Source: Eurosta solidaginis (taxonomy: Eukaryota; Arthropoda; Insecta; Diptera; Tephritidae). Taken from it: a DNA stretch of 64,000 nucleotides. The notes under the pieces are model-generated. The model saw only the letters and a program-made list of their open reading frames with translations. It made no database searches and had not been told where the DNA came from. Positions 10,937-21,835 of this stretch are shown one piece after another. The stretch covers positions 32,299,426 through 32,363,425 of the forward strand of contig NC_090321.1 in the NCBI RefSeq assembly GCF_040869045.1, given 5' to 3'. How positions within the stretch are numbered: the stretch's first letter is position 1; each line of letters starts with the position of its first letter. Made by a program: the position numbers and the translations under genes.

Positions 10937-13268
10937 TATACTAAGTTGAGCAGAGCTCACAGAGTATATTAAGTTTGATTGCATAACGGTTGGTTGTACA
11001 TATATAAACGAATCGAGATAGATATAGACTTCCATATATCAAAATAATCAGGATCGAAAAAAAATTTGATTTAGCCATGTCCGTCCGTCCGTCCGTCCGC
11101 CCGTTAACACGATAACTTCAGTAAATTTTGAGGCATCTTGATGAAATTTGGTATGTAGGTTCCTGAGAACTCATCTCAGACCGCTATTTAAAATGAACGA
11201 TATCGGACTATAACCACGCCCACTTTTTCGATATCGAAAATTTCGAAAACCCGAAAAAGTGAAATAATTCATTACGAAAGACAGATAAAGCGATGAAATT
11301 TGGTAGGTGAGTTGAACTTATGGCGCAGAATTGAAAATTAGTAAAATTTTGGACAACGGGTGTGGCACCGCCCACTTTTAAAAGAAGATAATTTAAAATT
11401 TTGCAAGCTGTAATTTGGCAGTCGTTGAAGACATCATGATGAAATTTGGCAGGAACGTTACTCCTATTACTATATGTACGCTTAATGAAAATTAGCAAAA
11501 TCGGAGAAGGACCACGCCCACTTTTAAAAAAAATTTTTTTAAAGTAAAATTTTAACAAAAAATTTAATATCTTTACAGTATATAAGTAAATTATGTCAAC
11601 ATTCAACTCCAATAATGATATGGTGCAACAAAATACAAAAATAAAAGAAAATTTCAAAATGGGCGTGGCTCCGCCCTTTTTCATTTAATTTGTCTAGGAT
11701 ACTTTTAATGCCATAAGTCGAACAAAAATTTACCAATCCTTTTGAAATTTGGTAGGGGCATAGATTTTATGACGCTAACTGCTTTCTGTGAAAATGGGCG
11801 AAATCGGTTGAAGCCACGCCCAGTTTTTATACACGGTCATCCGTCTGTCCTTCCGCATGGCCGTTAACACGATAACTACAGCAAAAATCGACATATCTTT
11901 ACTTTACTTAGTTCACGTACTTATATGAACGCACTTTATCTTGGTGTAAAAAATGAACGAGATCCGACTATGACCACGCCCACTTTTTCGATATCGAAAA
12001 TTCCGAAAAATGAAAAAAATGCTATAATTCTATACCAAATACGAAAAAAGGGATGAAAAATGGTAATTGGATTGGTTTATTGACGCGAAATATAACTTTG
12101 GAAAAAACTTTGTAAAATGGCTGTGACACCTACCATATTAAGTAGAAGAAAATGAAAATGTTCTGCAGGGCGAAATAAAAAACCCTTGAAATCTTTGCAG
12201 GTATTACATATATAAATAAATTAGCGGTATCCAACAGATGATGTTCTGGGTCATTCTGTTCCACATTTTGGTCGATATCTGGAAAACGCCTTCACATATA
12301 CAACTACCACCACTCCCTTTTAAAACACTCATTAATACCTTTAATTTGATACTAATATCGTACAAACACATTCTAGAGTCACCCCTCGTCCACCTTTATG
12401 GCGATATCTCGAAAAGGCGTCCACCTATAGAACTAAGCCCCACGCCCTTTTAAAATACTCATTAACACCTTTCATTTGATACCCATATCGTACAAACATA
12501 TTCTAGAGTCACCCCTGTTCCACCTTTATGGCGATATCTCGAAAAGGCGTCCACCTATAGAACTAAGGCCCACTTCCTTTTAAAATACTCATTAACACCT
12601 TTCGTTTGATACCCATATTTTACAAACGTATTCTAGAGTCACCCCTGGTCCACCTTTATGGCGATATCTCGAAAAGGCGACCAACTATACAACTACCACC
12701 ACCCCCTTTTAAAACCCTCATTAATACCTTTAATTTGATACCCATATCGTACAAACACATCCTAGAGTCACCCCTGGTCCACCTTTATGGCGATATTTCG
12801 AAACGGCGTCCACCTATAGAACTAAGGCCCACTGCCTTTTAAAATACTCATTAACACATTTCGTTTGATACCCATATTGTACAAACGCATTCTAGATACA
12901 CCCCTGGTCCACCTCTATGTCGATATCTCGAAAAAGCGACCACCTATACAACTACCACCCCTCCCTTTTAAAATACTCATTAGCACCTTTTTTTTTTGAT
13001 ACCCATATTGTACAAACAAATTCTAGAGTCAACCCTGATCCACCTTTATGGCGATATCCCTAAATGGCGTCCACCTATAGAACTATGGCCCACTCCCTCA
13101 TAAAATACTCTTTAATGTCTTTCATTTGATACACATGTCATACAAACACATTTCACGGTTTCCCTCGGCTCATTTTCCTACATGGTTATTTTCCCTTATA
13201 TTGTCACCATAGCTCTCAACTGAGTATGTAATGTTCGGTTACACCCGAACTTAACCTTCCTTACTTGT
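10937..13268 (+). mobile_element. HINE (Helentron-derived non-autonomous element), copy 1
   Basis: A 2.3-kb noncoding element with the HINE plan: a short subterminal inverted repeat (TACTAAGTTGAG at 10939-10950, CTCAACTGAGTA at 13215-13226), internal tandem repeats, and a terminal stem-loop GTTCGG-ttacac-CCGAAC (13233-13250) about 18 bases before a T-run flank. 'accacgcccactttt' motifs recur at 11214, 11510 and 11970, each next to a 'gaaatttggtagg'-like phrase, so the left half is also an old internal repeat. A copy at 40574-42859 is more than 80% similar by eye and lies inside a Helitron, which fixes the ends. Confidence 0.8.
12350..13140 (+). repeat. 130-bp tandem array inside HINE copy 1
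   Basis: About six units with period 129-132 (starts of 'gatacccatat' near 12350, 12478, 12608, 12737, 12867, 12999). Conserved blocks: tacaaacacattctagagtc, acccctggtccacctttatg, gcgatatctcgaaaaggcgt, ctcattaacacctttcattt. Frames across it are open only because the unit is not a multiple of three with few stops; it is not a gene. Confidence 0.85.
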
Positions 13269-13756
13269 TTTTTATTTAATTTTTTTCAATGAATAAAAGC
13301 ACATTATTTGTGCTACCAGTGTTGTAGCTCTTGAATGTTTTGTGAGTTGAGGAATAAACTTTTCTTATGTATTTTGAATTGGAATGAGTAAAGTATGTAT
13401 ATGTGTTAGTGTGCCTATCTGACTAACGTTGAAATACTTTAAAAGAGGGATAAGCTTTTACCAACACAAATTGAATAGCGTTTATTGTTAAACTACGAAC
13501 TTAAGTACTTTTTTCGGGATGATAGTTCTATAGCGTTAGCTATACTGCTTACACGCTTACTGCATGAGTACCAACTACTAGTGAATTTTAATGAGTAAAC
13601 CGATAAGTGTAAGTCTTGAAAGCTAATGTTTTCAAATAACTAGAGCCTAATCAGGGGTTGAAGTTAAACTATTCTAGATGTAATTTTACCGCCAACTGGT
13701 AATTTTGGGCTCCTTGAGAAGAGTTTTGCCGGCTTCTCGTCGGTAATAGCCGATAC
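13269..13756. other. No gene seen
   Basis: AT-rich spacer without a recognised repeat or exon. Confidence 0.5.
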
Positions 13757-14702
13757 CGTGGTTAAGTTAGGTTGAACTGGCCAGTCCGTTAGGACCTCAT
13801 AGATCGAATGAATTCATAGTGTTACCACAACATTGTTTAACGATCAAACTGGAAAACCCTATCAATGACTAATACTAGAAGGTTCATAGGATCCTTGCGG
13901 CTTGCTGCTACTAGATTTGATAGCTTTATCACTTCTTATAGCTGGAGTCTTAGCCTGGTGAGCGCAGCGCATGAGTACGAAACATGGTCGGTCATTTGCT
14001 CATTTAATCGGCACTTACTACATCTGCTATCATAAACTAGGCCTAACGTGAAAGCATGTGACTTCAAAAGGCAGAGCATGTTAAGAGTGGCCGTCACAAG
14101 CTTTTAGTCCTCTCCTTTCAATGATAAGATTAACTTTGTTAATCTAAGGTTGTACGACCTGCACATCGATCGCTGAGTGGAATATTACCCTATCTCGGCT
14201 ACGGTTTCGAAAACGCTCTATCTCAGAAAACGCTCGAATAACGCACAATTCAAAAATTTATTTCAAAAACGCCTTATGTGAAAGAACGCCCTATTTCAGA
14301 TTTTGTTTCAAAAACGCTCTATTTGGGCTCTAATTCAATATATTTTGGCATTAGCTGGGATGTTTATGAAAAAAGTTCTGAAATGGGGCGTTCTTCAATC
14401 GAATGCTGAAATTGGGCGTTTTTAAAACAAATTCCGAAATAGGGCGTTATTCGAAAGTTTTCTGAGATAGGGCGTTTTAGAAACGGCAGCGGATATATGG
14501 TAATATTCCACTAAGCAATCGATATGATCTTCTACACTTTGCAGTCCTGCGCCTGAGCCCACGCCCTTCTTGTTTGGCCGATCATGTGCAACTCTCGTCT
14601 TCTGTTAATATCGCTTTATCTTATTGGAACGTCTGCGGTGTGCAAACTTCGAGCAAAGCACCCTTTTTGGCGCTTTTTCATTCTCATCTATTATCTTATG
14701 TT
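13757..14702 (-). mobile_element. I/LOA-group LINE 3' fragment, split by a foldback MITE
   Basis: Segments 13757-14166 and 14524-14702 align with 20843-21440 (for example taggttgaactggcc, tagctggagtcttagcctgg, ctacatctgctatca). That copy carries the RNase H and C-terminal region, so this is the same family on the same strand. The split is caused by the element at 14167-14523. Heavily mutated; no intact frame. The repeat-rich element at 14703 cuts it off on the right. Confidence 0.75.
14167..14523. mobile_element. Foldback MITE inserted in LOA fragment
   Basis: Ends are inverted: CGATCGCTGAGTGGAATATT at the left and its near complement at the right (aatattccactaagcaatcg). The inverted arms extend about 140 bases and carry repeated 'aaaacgccctatttc' words, which give the arms internal tandem structure. 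Comparison with the uninterrupted LOA copy places the insertion between gacctgcacat and gatcttctacac, with an AT at each side. Confidence 0.75.
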
Positions 14703-15330
14703 CAAACCGATACCGACAGTGATAGTTTTACTATTGGTTTTTTATCGAAAATTACCAACATCGAGTTTTCGGTTTTATTGGATCATTATCGTTGGGTTTT
14801 GAGCTTCGTATTGGTTTCTTATCGGCTTGCTATGGACGGGTTGTCGATTTGCCACGGATTGTATATTGAAGTTTTTCCAGTATCTGTTTAATACCAATCA
14901 ATAACAAATCGAAAGCACGCCGTTAAGGAATCTTTAATTTTTACAAAAGAAATCTATAACTTTTTTATAATAAATCGATAAATTTTTCATTTAAAATTGA
15001 TAACTTTGCAATAAAAAATCGATATCACGCCGATAAAAAATTTATAGCACTCCTATAACAAATCAATAACTTGTCTGTAGCAAATTGATAACTTTGTGAT
15101 ATATCGGTAAATAGTCGATGACAACATTTCGATAAACAAAAAAATTGGTGGCACCCTGATATCAATCCAAAAGCCTTGGATAATGTATCGATATCTTTTC
15201 GATGATTAATCGACAGCTTTTCGATTATAAATCGATATATTTTCGATACAAACTGAAAACACGTCGACAGATAATCGTTAAATCGTCGGTAAACTTTTTT
15301 ATCGACAGCAAGTTTTTAACAAATCGAAGA
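14703..15330. mobile_element. Foldback-like element of degenerate 'ttatcgat' repeats
   Basis: The left third reads in the 'ttatcgaaaa...ttatcggcttg' sense; from about 14890 rightwards the same words appear reversed ('aacaaatcgaaagcacgccg', 'aaaaatcgatatcacgccga'). Long inverted arms made of short degenerate repeats are the Foldback (FB) plan. A second element of this kind is at 24535-25130. No coding. Confidence 0.6.
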
Positions 15331-15354
15331 GCATATAGATTATGTCGGACACCT

Positions 15355-15930
15355 AGGCGGCCCTGCGTGCCTTGCAATCCTACACAGTTACATCTAAGTT
15401 AGGGATGACTGTATTGAAATCCTAAATGACCTGGAAGCCAAAAACAATATTTTGTTAGGATGGGTTGCAGGACAACAAGGACATGAAGGTAATGAGCATG
15501 CAGATTACCTAGCAAAAAAGGGTGCTATAGAGTCCAGAGCCCTTTTGTGGACGGCTCACAATAGCGCACACCACGGAAACCATAAGTGACTGGGAAACAA
15601 ACAATTCAGATGTCACCGGATTGACTGCCCAGGGCAAAGGCAGGCAAAACTGTTTATACTGCCGGCAACGAAAGTATCAGCCAAACTCATTAATCTAAGC
15701 AGGGATACTGTAGTCTACGCTATCACCTAAGTAACTTAAATCTATCCGATACTCAAATTTGTCATTTTTGAGTTGGAGGATGCAACGCCAGTTCAAAATC
15801 TCTGCGAGTGCGTCGCTCTGTCAAGGCAGAGATTCTCCCATCTAGGTGGTGTGACTCTTAATCCCTATGTGATATGGAGTAAAAAGCATGAAGAGGTACT
15901 TAGATACATTAAAAGCCTCCACATATAAAA
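15355..15930 (+). pseudogene. RNase H domain of an I/LOA-group LINE
   Basis: A broken frame contains LGWVAGQQGHEGNEHADYLA then KKGAIES (about 15456-15535), the last RNase H block (WVPGH.G..GNE.AD.LAK.GA). The following sequence keeps fragments of the C-terminal domain (KLINLSRDTV...). Several stops and frameshifts. Different family from the minus-strand LOA copies by its motif details. Confidence 0.7.
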
Positions 15931-15969
15931 CTAGGCTGAAAGGTCATGCACAATAGATCTGCACAAAGG

Positions 15970-16140
15970 TTGTAGTGCTTCCAGGCCTAATAAATATAAT
16001 GGAAGCAGAAAACTGGGCGACCTTTACTCCGCTGGAAGGACCAGATGGAAAACGACGCCAATTAACCCAAAGAAGAAGCGACTGCCGAACCTTGTTGGAT
16101 GGCCATAAATAATTAAAAGGTTAAGCGTCAATCAACTAAG
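15970..16140 (+). mobile_element. RTE-type LINE 3'-end fragment
   Basis: The string tggaaggaccagatggaaaa followed by cgacgccaattaacccaaag and ggccataaataattaaaagg matches the tail of the RTE fragment at 29500-29640 (ttggaaaacgattt, ggcgccagttaacccagaaa, ggccataactgtttaaacgg). It encodes the RWKDQMEND block typical of RTE ends. Very short and truncated. Confidence 0.55.
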
Positions 16141-16661
16141 TACTTGATTCGTTTAATTTGGATCGCCTACAAATAATCAGTTTGGCTAATTTTATGGATA
16201 TAGCAGTGAATTCTCACATCTTTCAACATACAAGTCAAACGACGTCGAGCGTAAATGCAATACGCTACTTCAACAGCCTCTCAAGTACGTGCCTTCCACC
16301 CTAAAATTCCCTCCAGTTATCACCTTCAAATAATACTTAAACAAAACCAATTTTGGAAGAAAACGATTGGTAGCAGCCGCAACACTAAATGCGTGGTGTT
16401 CCGCATGTTAATTTGTTCTTAAGTTTGCAACTGCCATATAATTTTATAGCGCAAGTGGTTTTTGTTGTTGCTCATTTCTTATGCACATCGACTATCGTAG
16501 TTTGTTAAGTATTAAGTTTGTGGTTACCAGTCAGCAGTTTATGCTTATCGGTTTTTCTTATCATTGCACTCAGCTTTGGAAATTCTTATTTACTAAATTT
16601 CTTACATCAATACACATGGACAATATACATACTAACCTGGCTCGATTTGTATCGACGAAAG
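16141..16661. other. No gene seen
   Basis: AT-rich spacer; no repeat recognised. Confidence 0.5.
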
Positions 16662-16665
16662 TTAA

Positions 16666-16992
16666 CCGATATCGCGCCATCGATTCTTCGATAGGATTTG
16701 AGCTCAGGAAAAAAGTTCCACTACGCAAACCCAAAAAAATATTTTTCGAGCCTGCGAAAAAAATGGCGAAAGGGTAAATTTTTCGGCCAAAACACTCCCC
16801 AAAACTCAAACAGATTTTTTTTTTTTTTTTTATTCAAAAAACTATTGTAAAAACGTTGGATTTTTTGGTCGAAAAATTTACCCTTTCGCCAATTTTTTTT
16901 CGCAGGCTCGCAAATTATTTTATTGGGTATGCGTAGTGGAACTTTTTTACCTGAGCCCAAATCCTATCGAAAAATCGATGGCGCGATATCGG
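16666..16992. mobile_element. Foldback MITE flanked by TTAA (piggyBac-like target)
   Basis: 327 bp with inverted arms of about 135 bases, starting CCGATATCGCGCCATCGAT and ending in its complement GATATCGG. TTAA occurs exactly at both sides (16662-16665 and 16993-16996). TTAA duplication is the piggyBac signature. The centre holds a 17-base T run (16817-16833) and no gene. Arms match well (for example gcgaaagggtaaatttttcg on both), so the copy folds into a long hairpin. Confidence 0.8.
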
Positions 16993-17090
16993 TTAATAAA
17001 TCGATCCAGTCTAGTACATACATATACGGAAAAAATATTGGCACAATGACTTACAGTTTTAACCAAGTTTTGCTTAAGCAAAATAATTTT

Positions 17091-17236
17091 CTTATTAAGC
17101 TGGCTCGAGGTCTGTGTTTTAAAATAAAACACCGTTGATGATTTTTTCTTTTTTCTCAACCAATATATTTCGACTGCTCTGCGGCAATCGTCATCAGGGT
17201 TACAAAACTAATAAAACAAAAATAATAGTAAATAAA
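17091..17236 (-). repeat. PLE terminal repeat, downstream copy with hammerhead-like motif
   Basis: In the element's sense strand it reads ...aaccCTGATGAcgattgc, loop cgcaga, gcagtcGAAAtatattggtt. CTGATGA and GAAA are the hammerhead core words, joined by a 7-bp helix (one G-T pair) and closed by aacc/ggtt. One extra base sits between CTGATGA and the strict helix, so activity is uncertain. Hammerhead motifs are known in PLE terminal repeats. Confidence 0.6.
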
Positions 17237-17291
17237 CAATTAACAAATTATCACAAAAAATTTTATTATTTTACATTTGCACATACGTTTC

Positions 17292-19550
17292 TTAGCACGT
17301 CTGCCCTGTGCGACGTGGAGTATGGTACTGTCTTCCTCTAAGCAAATGTTTGTATATATGCGCGGAATTGTCCACGTCGCTTTTAAAGTTGAGTCGTGTG
17401 TTAGTCGGTACGTTGATAATGTGTAACATTTCAAGAGTGAATCGTTTACTGTAGTGTTGTTCTTGTTGCATTATTTTGGTCTCGTCAAAGTTAGGTATGT
17501 GCCCACTAGCTGCACAGTGTGCCATAAGTGCTGTTTTCTGGTTATTTTGTTGATGGCATTGTTTTAGATCGGATTTATGTTGTGATAGTCTTGTTTTTAG
17601 TTTGGACTTAGTTGTACCGACATAAATACTATTGCAAGCTTCCTCAACCTTGCCTTTACAGGGAATTTTATACACAACGTTGTTTTTGTCCATATTTGGT
17701 ATGGTTGACTTCGTTTTATTGAAAAATTGTTTTAAAGTATTGGACGGCTTATGTGCTATTTTTGTGTTATCCTTGTTGTAACAATCAGATTTAACCAAAC
17801 GTTCTGATAATTGAGGTACATAGGCCAGCGACTTAAAATTTAATGGTTTTCCGGGTTTTTGTGTGTTATTTGGCAATTTAGCTTTTTTGATTAACCTTCT
17901 TATTGTGTGTTTAGGAAAATCATTATTTCTTAACAATGTGACTATTTCTTTCTTTATTTCCTTGTGGTACACTTCGTCTGAGGTAAGTAGCATTTTCCGT
18001 ATACAGCCCAATGCTGTATTTACAATCATGGATTTGGGATGCTTAGAACTAAAATTTATAATTCGTCCTGAAGCTATTTCTTTTTTATACCACTTAAGTT
18101 TTAGTCGATTGCCTCGTCTGTTTATTTGAGAGTCTAAATAAGCTAATTTTCCGTTATTTTCTACTTCTACAGTAAATTTTATATTCTTGTCAAAATTGTT
18201 GAGTGTGTCTAGTGTATTTTGTATCTCGTTTTCACGTACTATGGCAAAGAGGTCATCGACGTATTTCGAAAGTATCCTAGGTTTATACCGCAATTTTTCC
18301 ATACTACTATCCAAAAGTTTCTCCATTATTATATCCGCTATGATTGGGGATGTGGGCGCTCCCATCGGCATTCCTTTCAATTGCGTGTATATGGTATTCT
18401 TAAACTTAAAATATCTGCTCTCTTTTATACAGAATGTTGTTATCTCCATAAACAGCTGTTTGGGTATCTTTGTGAACTCTTTAATCATTACCCAATTTTC
18501 TTGTATTTTATCGAGTACCAGCTGTATTGGTATACTCGGAAAAAGTGATAACACGTCGAACGAAAAAAGTTTTTCGTCGTCAAATATATAAGTGTTATTT
18601 ATCCTTTATTTAAACTCGAGCGTGTTTTTGATGTTATATGTAGAATTTGACGTTATGTTTTTTAATATTTCAGCAATATATTTGCACAAACCATATGAGG
18701 GTGATCCAATCGCTGAACAAATTGGCCTTAATGGAGTGCCTTCCTTATGGATCTTAGGGAGGCCATAGATTCTGGGTGGAAGCGCAGTTGTTGTTGTAAG
18801 TCTATTTCTCTCAGACTTCGTGATTAAATCCATTTTAAAAAGCTTATCTACTAGGCAGTTGTTCTTATTCTGCAATCGTGATGTTGGGTCCTGTCTTTGA
18901 ACCCTATATGTAGTTAAATCCATTAAAATTTCTTCCATTTTCTTATTGTAATCGTCGACTTCCATTGCTACCGTTTTATTACCTTTGTCTGAAGTTAAAA
19001 TTCGTATGTAACTATTTTGTTTAAGAAATTTCTTTGTTTGCTCCACTGTATCTGCAATTGCACTGTCTATTGCACTTGTCTTGTTTGTTGTTGTGTGACT
19101 TTTTATCATCAGCGAGAGTTTTGTGCGTGCCTCCTCTTGCTGATCTTTATTCTTTATAGTTTGTAACAAATCCTCTCCATCCGCTATGTATTGAAACAGA
19201 GGGAAGCTCTTATTATCGACCGGTAGTCCGAACTTCGGCCCCTTCGCCAACAATGCTTTTATATCTTGTGGAAATTCTAATTTCGTTTTATTTATAAACC
19301 ACTCTTCATGTTTTTTGTTATTAGTAAGTATTTCGTTTCGTTTTGCTCGCATTTTATTAAATTTTAACTCTTGGCGCTTTTTTAGTGTTGTTGTTGTTTT
19401 GTTCACGACATTACTCTCCCTTTCCATTAGCTCAATAAATTCTTTCTCACCCAATTCTTCTCTAAGTTTTTGTGTTACTTGATCTATTCGCTGGTTTAAT
19501 CGTTGTAATATATTGTGTTTTTGTTTTATCAGCAGGCTTAAAATTTTCAT
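17292..19550 (-). pseudogene. PLE polyprotein: RT and GIY-YIG endonuclease, one stop
   Basis: One frame of 753 codons, broken only by TAA at 18608-18606. It starts MKILSLLIKQKHNILQ exactly where the inverted repeat ends. The N-terminal part is basic and coiled-coil-like. RT motifs: PPRIYGLPKIHKEGTPLRPI, after the stop SFDVLSLFPSIP, then LKGMPMGAPTSPIIADI and active site KYVDDLFAI. After a basic linker, NVVYKIPCKGKVEEACNSIY and VGTTKSKLKTRLSQHKSDLK form the GIY-YIG nuclease with the PLE-type cysteine spacer. RT and nuclease together prime copying at a cut target. The single stop suggests very recent inactivation, or a read-through copy. Confidence 0.92.
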
Positions 19551-19694
19551 TATTTACTATTATTTTTGTTTTATTAGTTTTGTAACCCTGATGACGATTG
19601 CCGCAGAGCAGTCGAAATATATTGGTTGAGAAAAAAGAACAAATTATCAACGGTGTTTTATTTTAAAACACAGACCTCGAGCCAGCTTAATAAG
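19549..19694 (-). repeat. PLE terminal repeat, upstream copy
   Basis: Inverted partner of 17091-17236. It starts cttattaagctggctcgagg on the minus strand and carries the hammerhead-like core in antisense relative to the PLE gene. It probably contains the promoter, since the open frame starts at its inner end. Confidence 0.7.
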
Positions 19695-19995
19695 ATAGTT
19701 ATTTGAAGAATAAGGTCGCCAACAAATACAACAAAATAATTTTTGTTATATTTTTATAAAAACATATACAAATATCTAATAAGCTTAAAATAAACTAAAG
19801 TTCGGAATATGACGTGAAATTTGGGAAAATCTCAGTTCGAAACACGAATCTTCAGTAAAATTTTAAAATTTTCACTAGGAAATTTTCTATGAATGCAGTT
19901 TTGTAGATCATTGAATTTTGATATATGTGATATTATGTGTTATGTGGAAACTAACAAGATGTTGCAGTTCACTGTAACGTAATTTAGCGGCAGGG
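19695..19995. other. No gene seen
   Basis: AT-rich spacer; nothing recognised. Confidence 0.5.
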
Positions 19996-19999
19996 CAAC

Positions 20000-20310
20000 A
20001 AATATTGCGGCCACCTTGGCGGTAGAAACTCGTTCATCACAATTTTTTCCCACTGCTATTGTCAAAGCTCCGCCCAGCACACCGAAGATCCTGGGTTCGC
20101 TCCCCGGGCAAAGTAACATGAAAATTTTAGAAACAAATTTTTTTCAATTAGAAGCAAATATTTCTAATTTGTATTCCTGCAGATGCCGTTCGGAGTAGGC
20201 ACAAAATAAGGTGGTCCCGATTTGTAGGAAAAATTAAAAGGAGCACGACGCAAATTGGAAGAGAAGCTCGGCCTAAAATCTCTTCGGAGGTTATCGCGTT
20301 TTACATTTTT
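20000..20310 (+). mobile_element. tRNA-derived SINE, copy 1 (interrupted head)
   Basis: Body words shared with two other plus-strand copies: gatcctgggttcgctccccgg (20089-20108 is the B-box side), atgccgttcggagtaggcac, gatttgtaggaaaaattaaa, gagcacgacgcaaattggaa, gaagctcggcctaaaatctc. The A-box side reads ggccaccttggcggtagaaa with an insertion before the B side. Ends near cggaggttatcgcg. Confidence 0.7.
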
Positions 20311-20842
20311 TACATTACATTGTCAAAGCGGTGAACATTTTGTCAAATAATTGAAATTATTAAAAAGAAAAAAAAAACAATTTTAAATTTAATTTTTTTC
20401 TTTTACGTTTAAAGAAAAAAAAAAACACTCAAAAATGCGAAATTAAATTTTTCGATTCGTCCCCCGTAACTGTTCATAGTTTCAAACACAGCGGTGCCGC
20501 TAAAACCAAGCTTTTAATCCTGACAAAATTTCCCGATTTTTGGAAATTTTTTTGTCAGCTGAGTTGAGAATTTTATTCCTTATCAATTAGTACGTAAAAA
20601 GTTTGTATGGAAATGCTATCTATCCGAAACTGGCATAAGGTTTAAAATCCGTTGGTAACTACAAAATTTGTGGTCTTATTAGTCTGCACAAAATGATTCT
20701 TCGATACTGTTGTATACCGATTTCACACAGAGGCTTAATAAAATAATTAGTCAAATTTTCTAAATTAAAGCCCTAATTGAACTCTATCTTCCATACAAAA
20801 TACAAATTCTTAATTATCTCATTATCGCTTTATTGAATGCCT
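20311..20842. other. No gene seen
   Basis: AT-rich spacer with A and T runs near 20370-20420. Confidence 0.5.
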
Positions 20843-21835
20843 AGGTTAGGTTGAACTGGCCGGTCCATGAGGACCTCTGAATAAGTCCGTAGTGTTACCA
20901 GAAGTTTGTTTTAACGATCAAACTGAAAAACCTTATCAAAAACCAGGACCTATGTCATAAAATAACTCCGTCCTCTTGGCAAATACTAGAAGCTTCCTAG
21001 GATTTAAGCCACTTGCTGCTTCTAGATCTACCAGCTGTATCACTCCTAATAGCTGGAGTCTTAGCCTGGCAAGCGCAGGGCAAGAGCATAGAACGTGCTC
21101 GATCGTTTCCTCCTCCAGCCCGCACTCCCTACATCTGCTATCACTGACCAAGCCTAATTTAAAGACATATGATGCCAGAAGGTAGTGTCCAGTCAGAATA
21201 CCCGTCATGAGTCTACAGTCCTGTCTTTTTGATGATAGAAGCAACTTTGTTAGTCTAGGGTTGTAAGACCTACACATAAACTTCGACACTTTACAGCCCT
21301 GCACTTGAACCTACGCCTTTGCTGCTTGGTTGGCCATGTGCACCTCTCACCTTCGCTTAATCTCACCCAGTCTAATTGGGACTTGTTCGGAGCAAGCTTC
21401 AAGGGATGCGCCCATTTTAGCTAGTTCATCCGCTTTTTCATTGCCATCTATTCCCATATGCCCTGGGACCCAATATAGATGTGTGCTTCTCCCTATCCCG
21501 ATTCTCTTCGCGGACTGCTTACACCCTAACACGCATTTAGATGCTGTGCAATTCGAGATTGTTGCCTTAATTGCTGCTTGACTATCAATATAAAAGTTAA
21601 CACGATTGCAGCTTGGGCTATTTTCTTCCAGGGTTTCTACTGCTTTGGTTACGGCTACTATTTCCGCTTGGAAAACCGTACAGAAATACGGCAGCCTGTA
21701 GAATCTGTTTATTTCCGGATCAGCACAGTATAGCGCAGACTCTACTCCTTCCACTATTGAATGCCTAATGGAGTGAAAAATCCAGTCGGTTTTGCTAGTT
21801 GTTTCGAATTTTATTGTCAATGTAACAAATGACAA
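20843..21835 (-). pseudogene. I/LOA-group LINE: RNase H and C-terminal domain
   Basis: On the minus strand the frame from 21835 has FQAEIVAVTKAVETLEE, FYIDSQAAIKATISN and LYWVPGHMGIDGNEKADELA followed by KMGAS, which are the catalytic Glu, Asp and His/Asp blocks of LINE RNase H. After stops near 21347 and 21308 the same frame continues with SYNPRLTKLLLSSKRQDCRL and GHYLLASYVFKLGLVSDSRC, then RECGLEEETIEHVLCSCPAL, the usual C-terminal Cys/His region. The 3' end is near 20843 (ggccagttcaacctaaccta on minus). The RT part is absent. This is the better-preserved copy of the family at 13757. Confidence 0.85.

Larger units (their letters stand above)
17091..19694 (-). mobile_element. Penelope-like retroelement (PLE) with inverted terminal repeats
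   Basis: A 2.6-kb element flanked by inverted repeats of about 146 bases (17091-17236 and 19549-19694) that differ at only a few positions (near 17139-17148). It encodes RT plus a GIY-YIG endonuclease on the minus strand. Near-identical ends and an almost intact frame indicate a young insertion. PLE terminal repeats may be direct or inverted; here they are inverted. Confidence 0.92.

Noticed and set aside
11064..11103. ccgtccgtccgtccgtccgc as a microsatellite or CRISPR-like repeat
   Set aside because: It is a fixed part of the HINE left end, present in all three long copies.
12238..12842. Open frames with repeated SPLVHLYGDISKRRPPIE peptides
   Set aside because: They are translations of the HINE tandem unit. 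The unit is not a multiple of three and the frame breaks between units and copies.
16481..17159. Several 70-98 codon frames rich in Lys and Phe
   Set aside because: They fall in the arms of the TTAA-flanked MITE and the PLE end repeat; mirrored on both strands.
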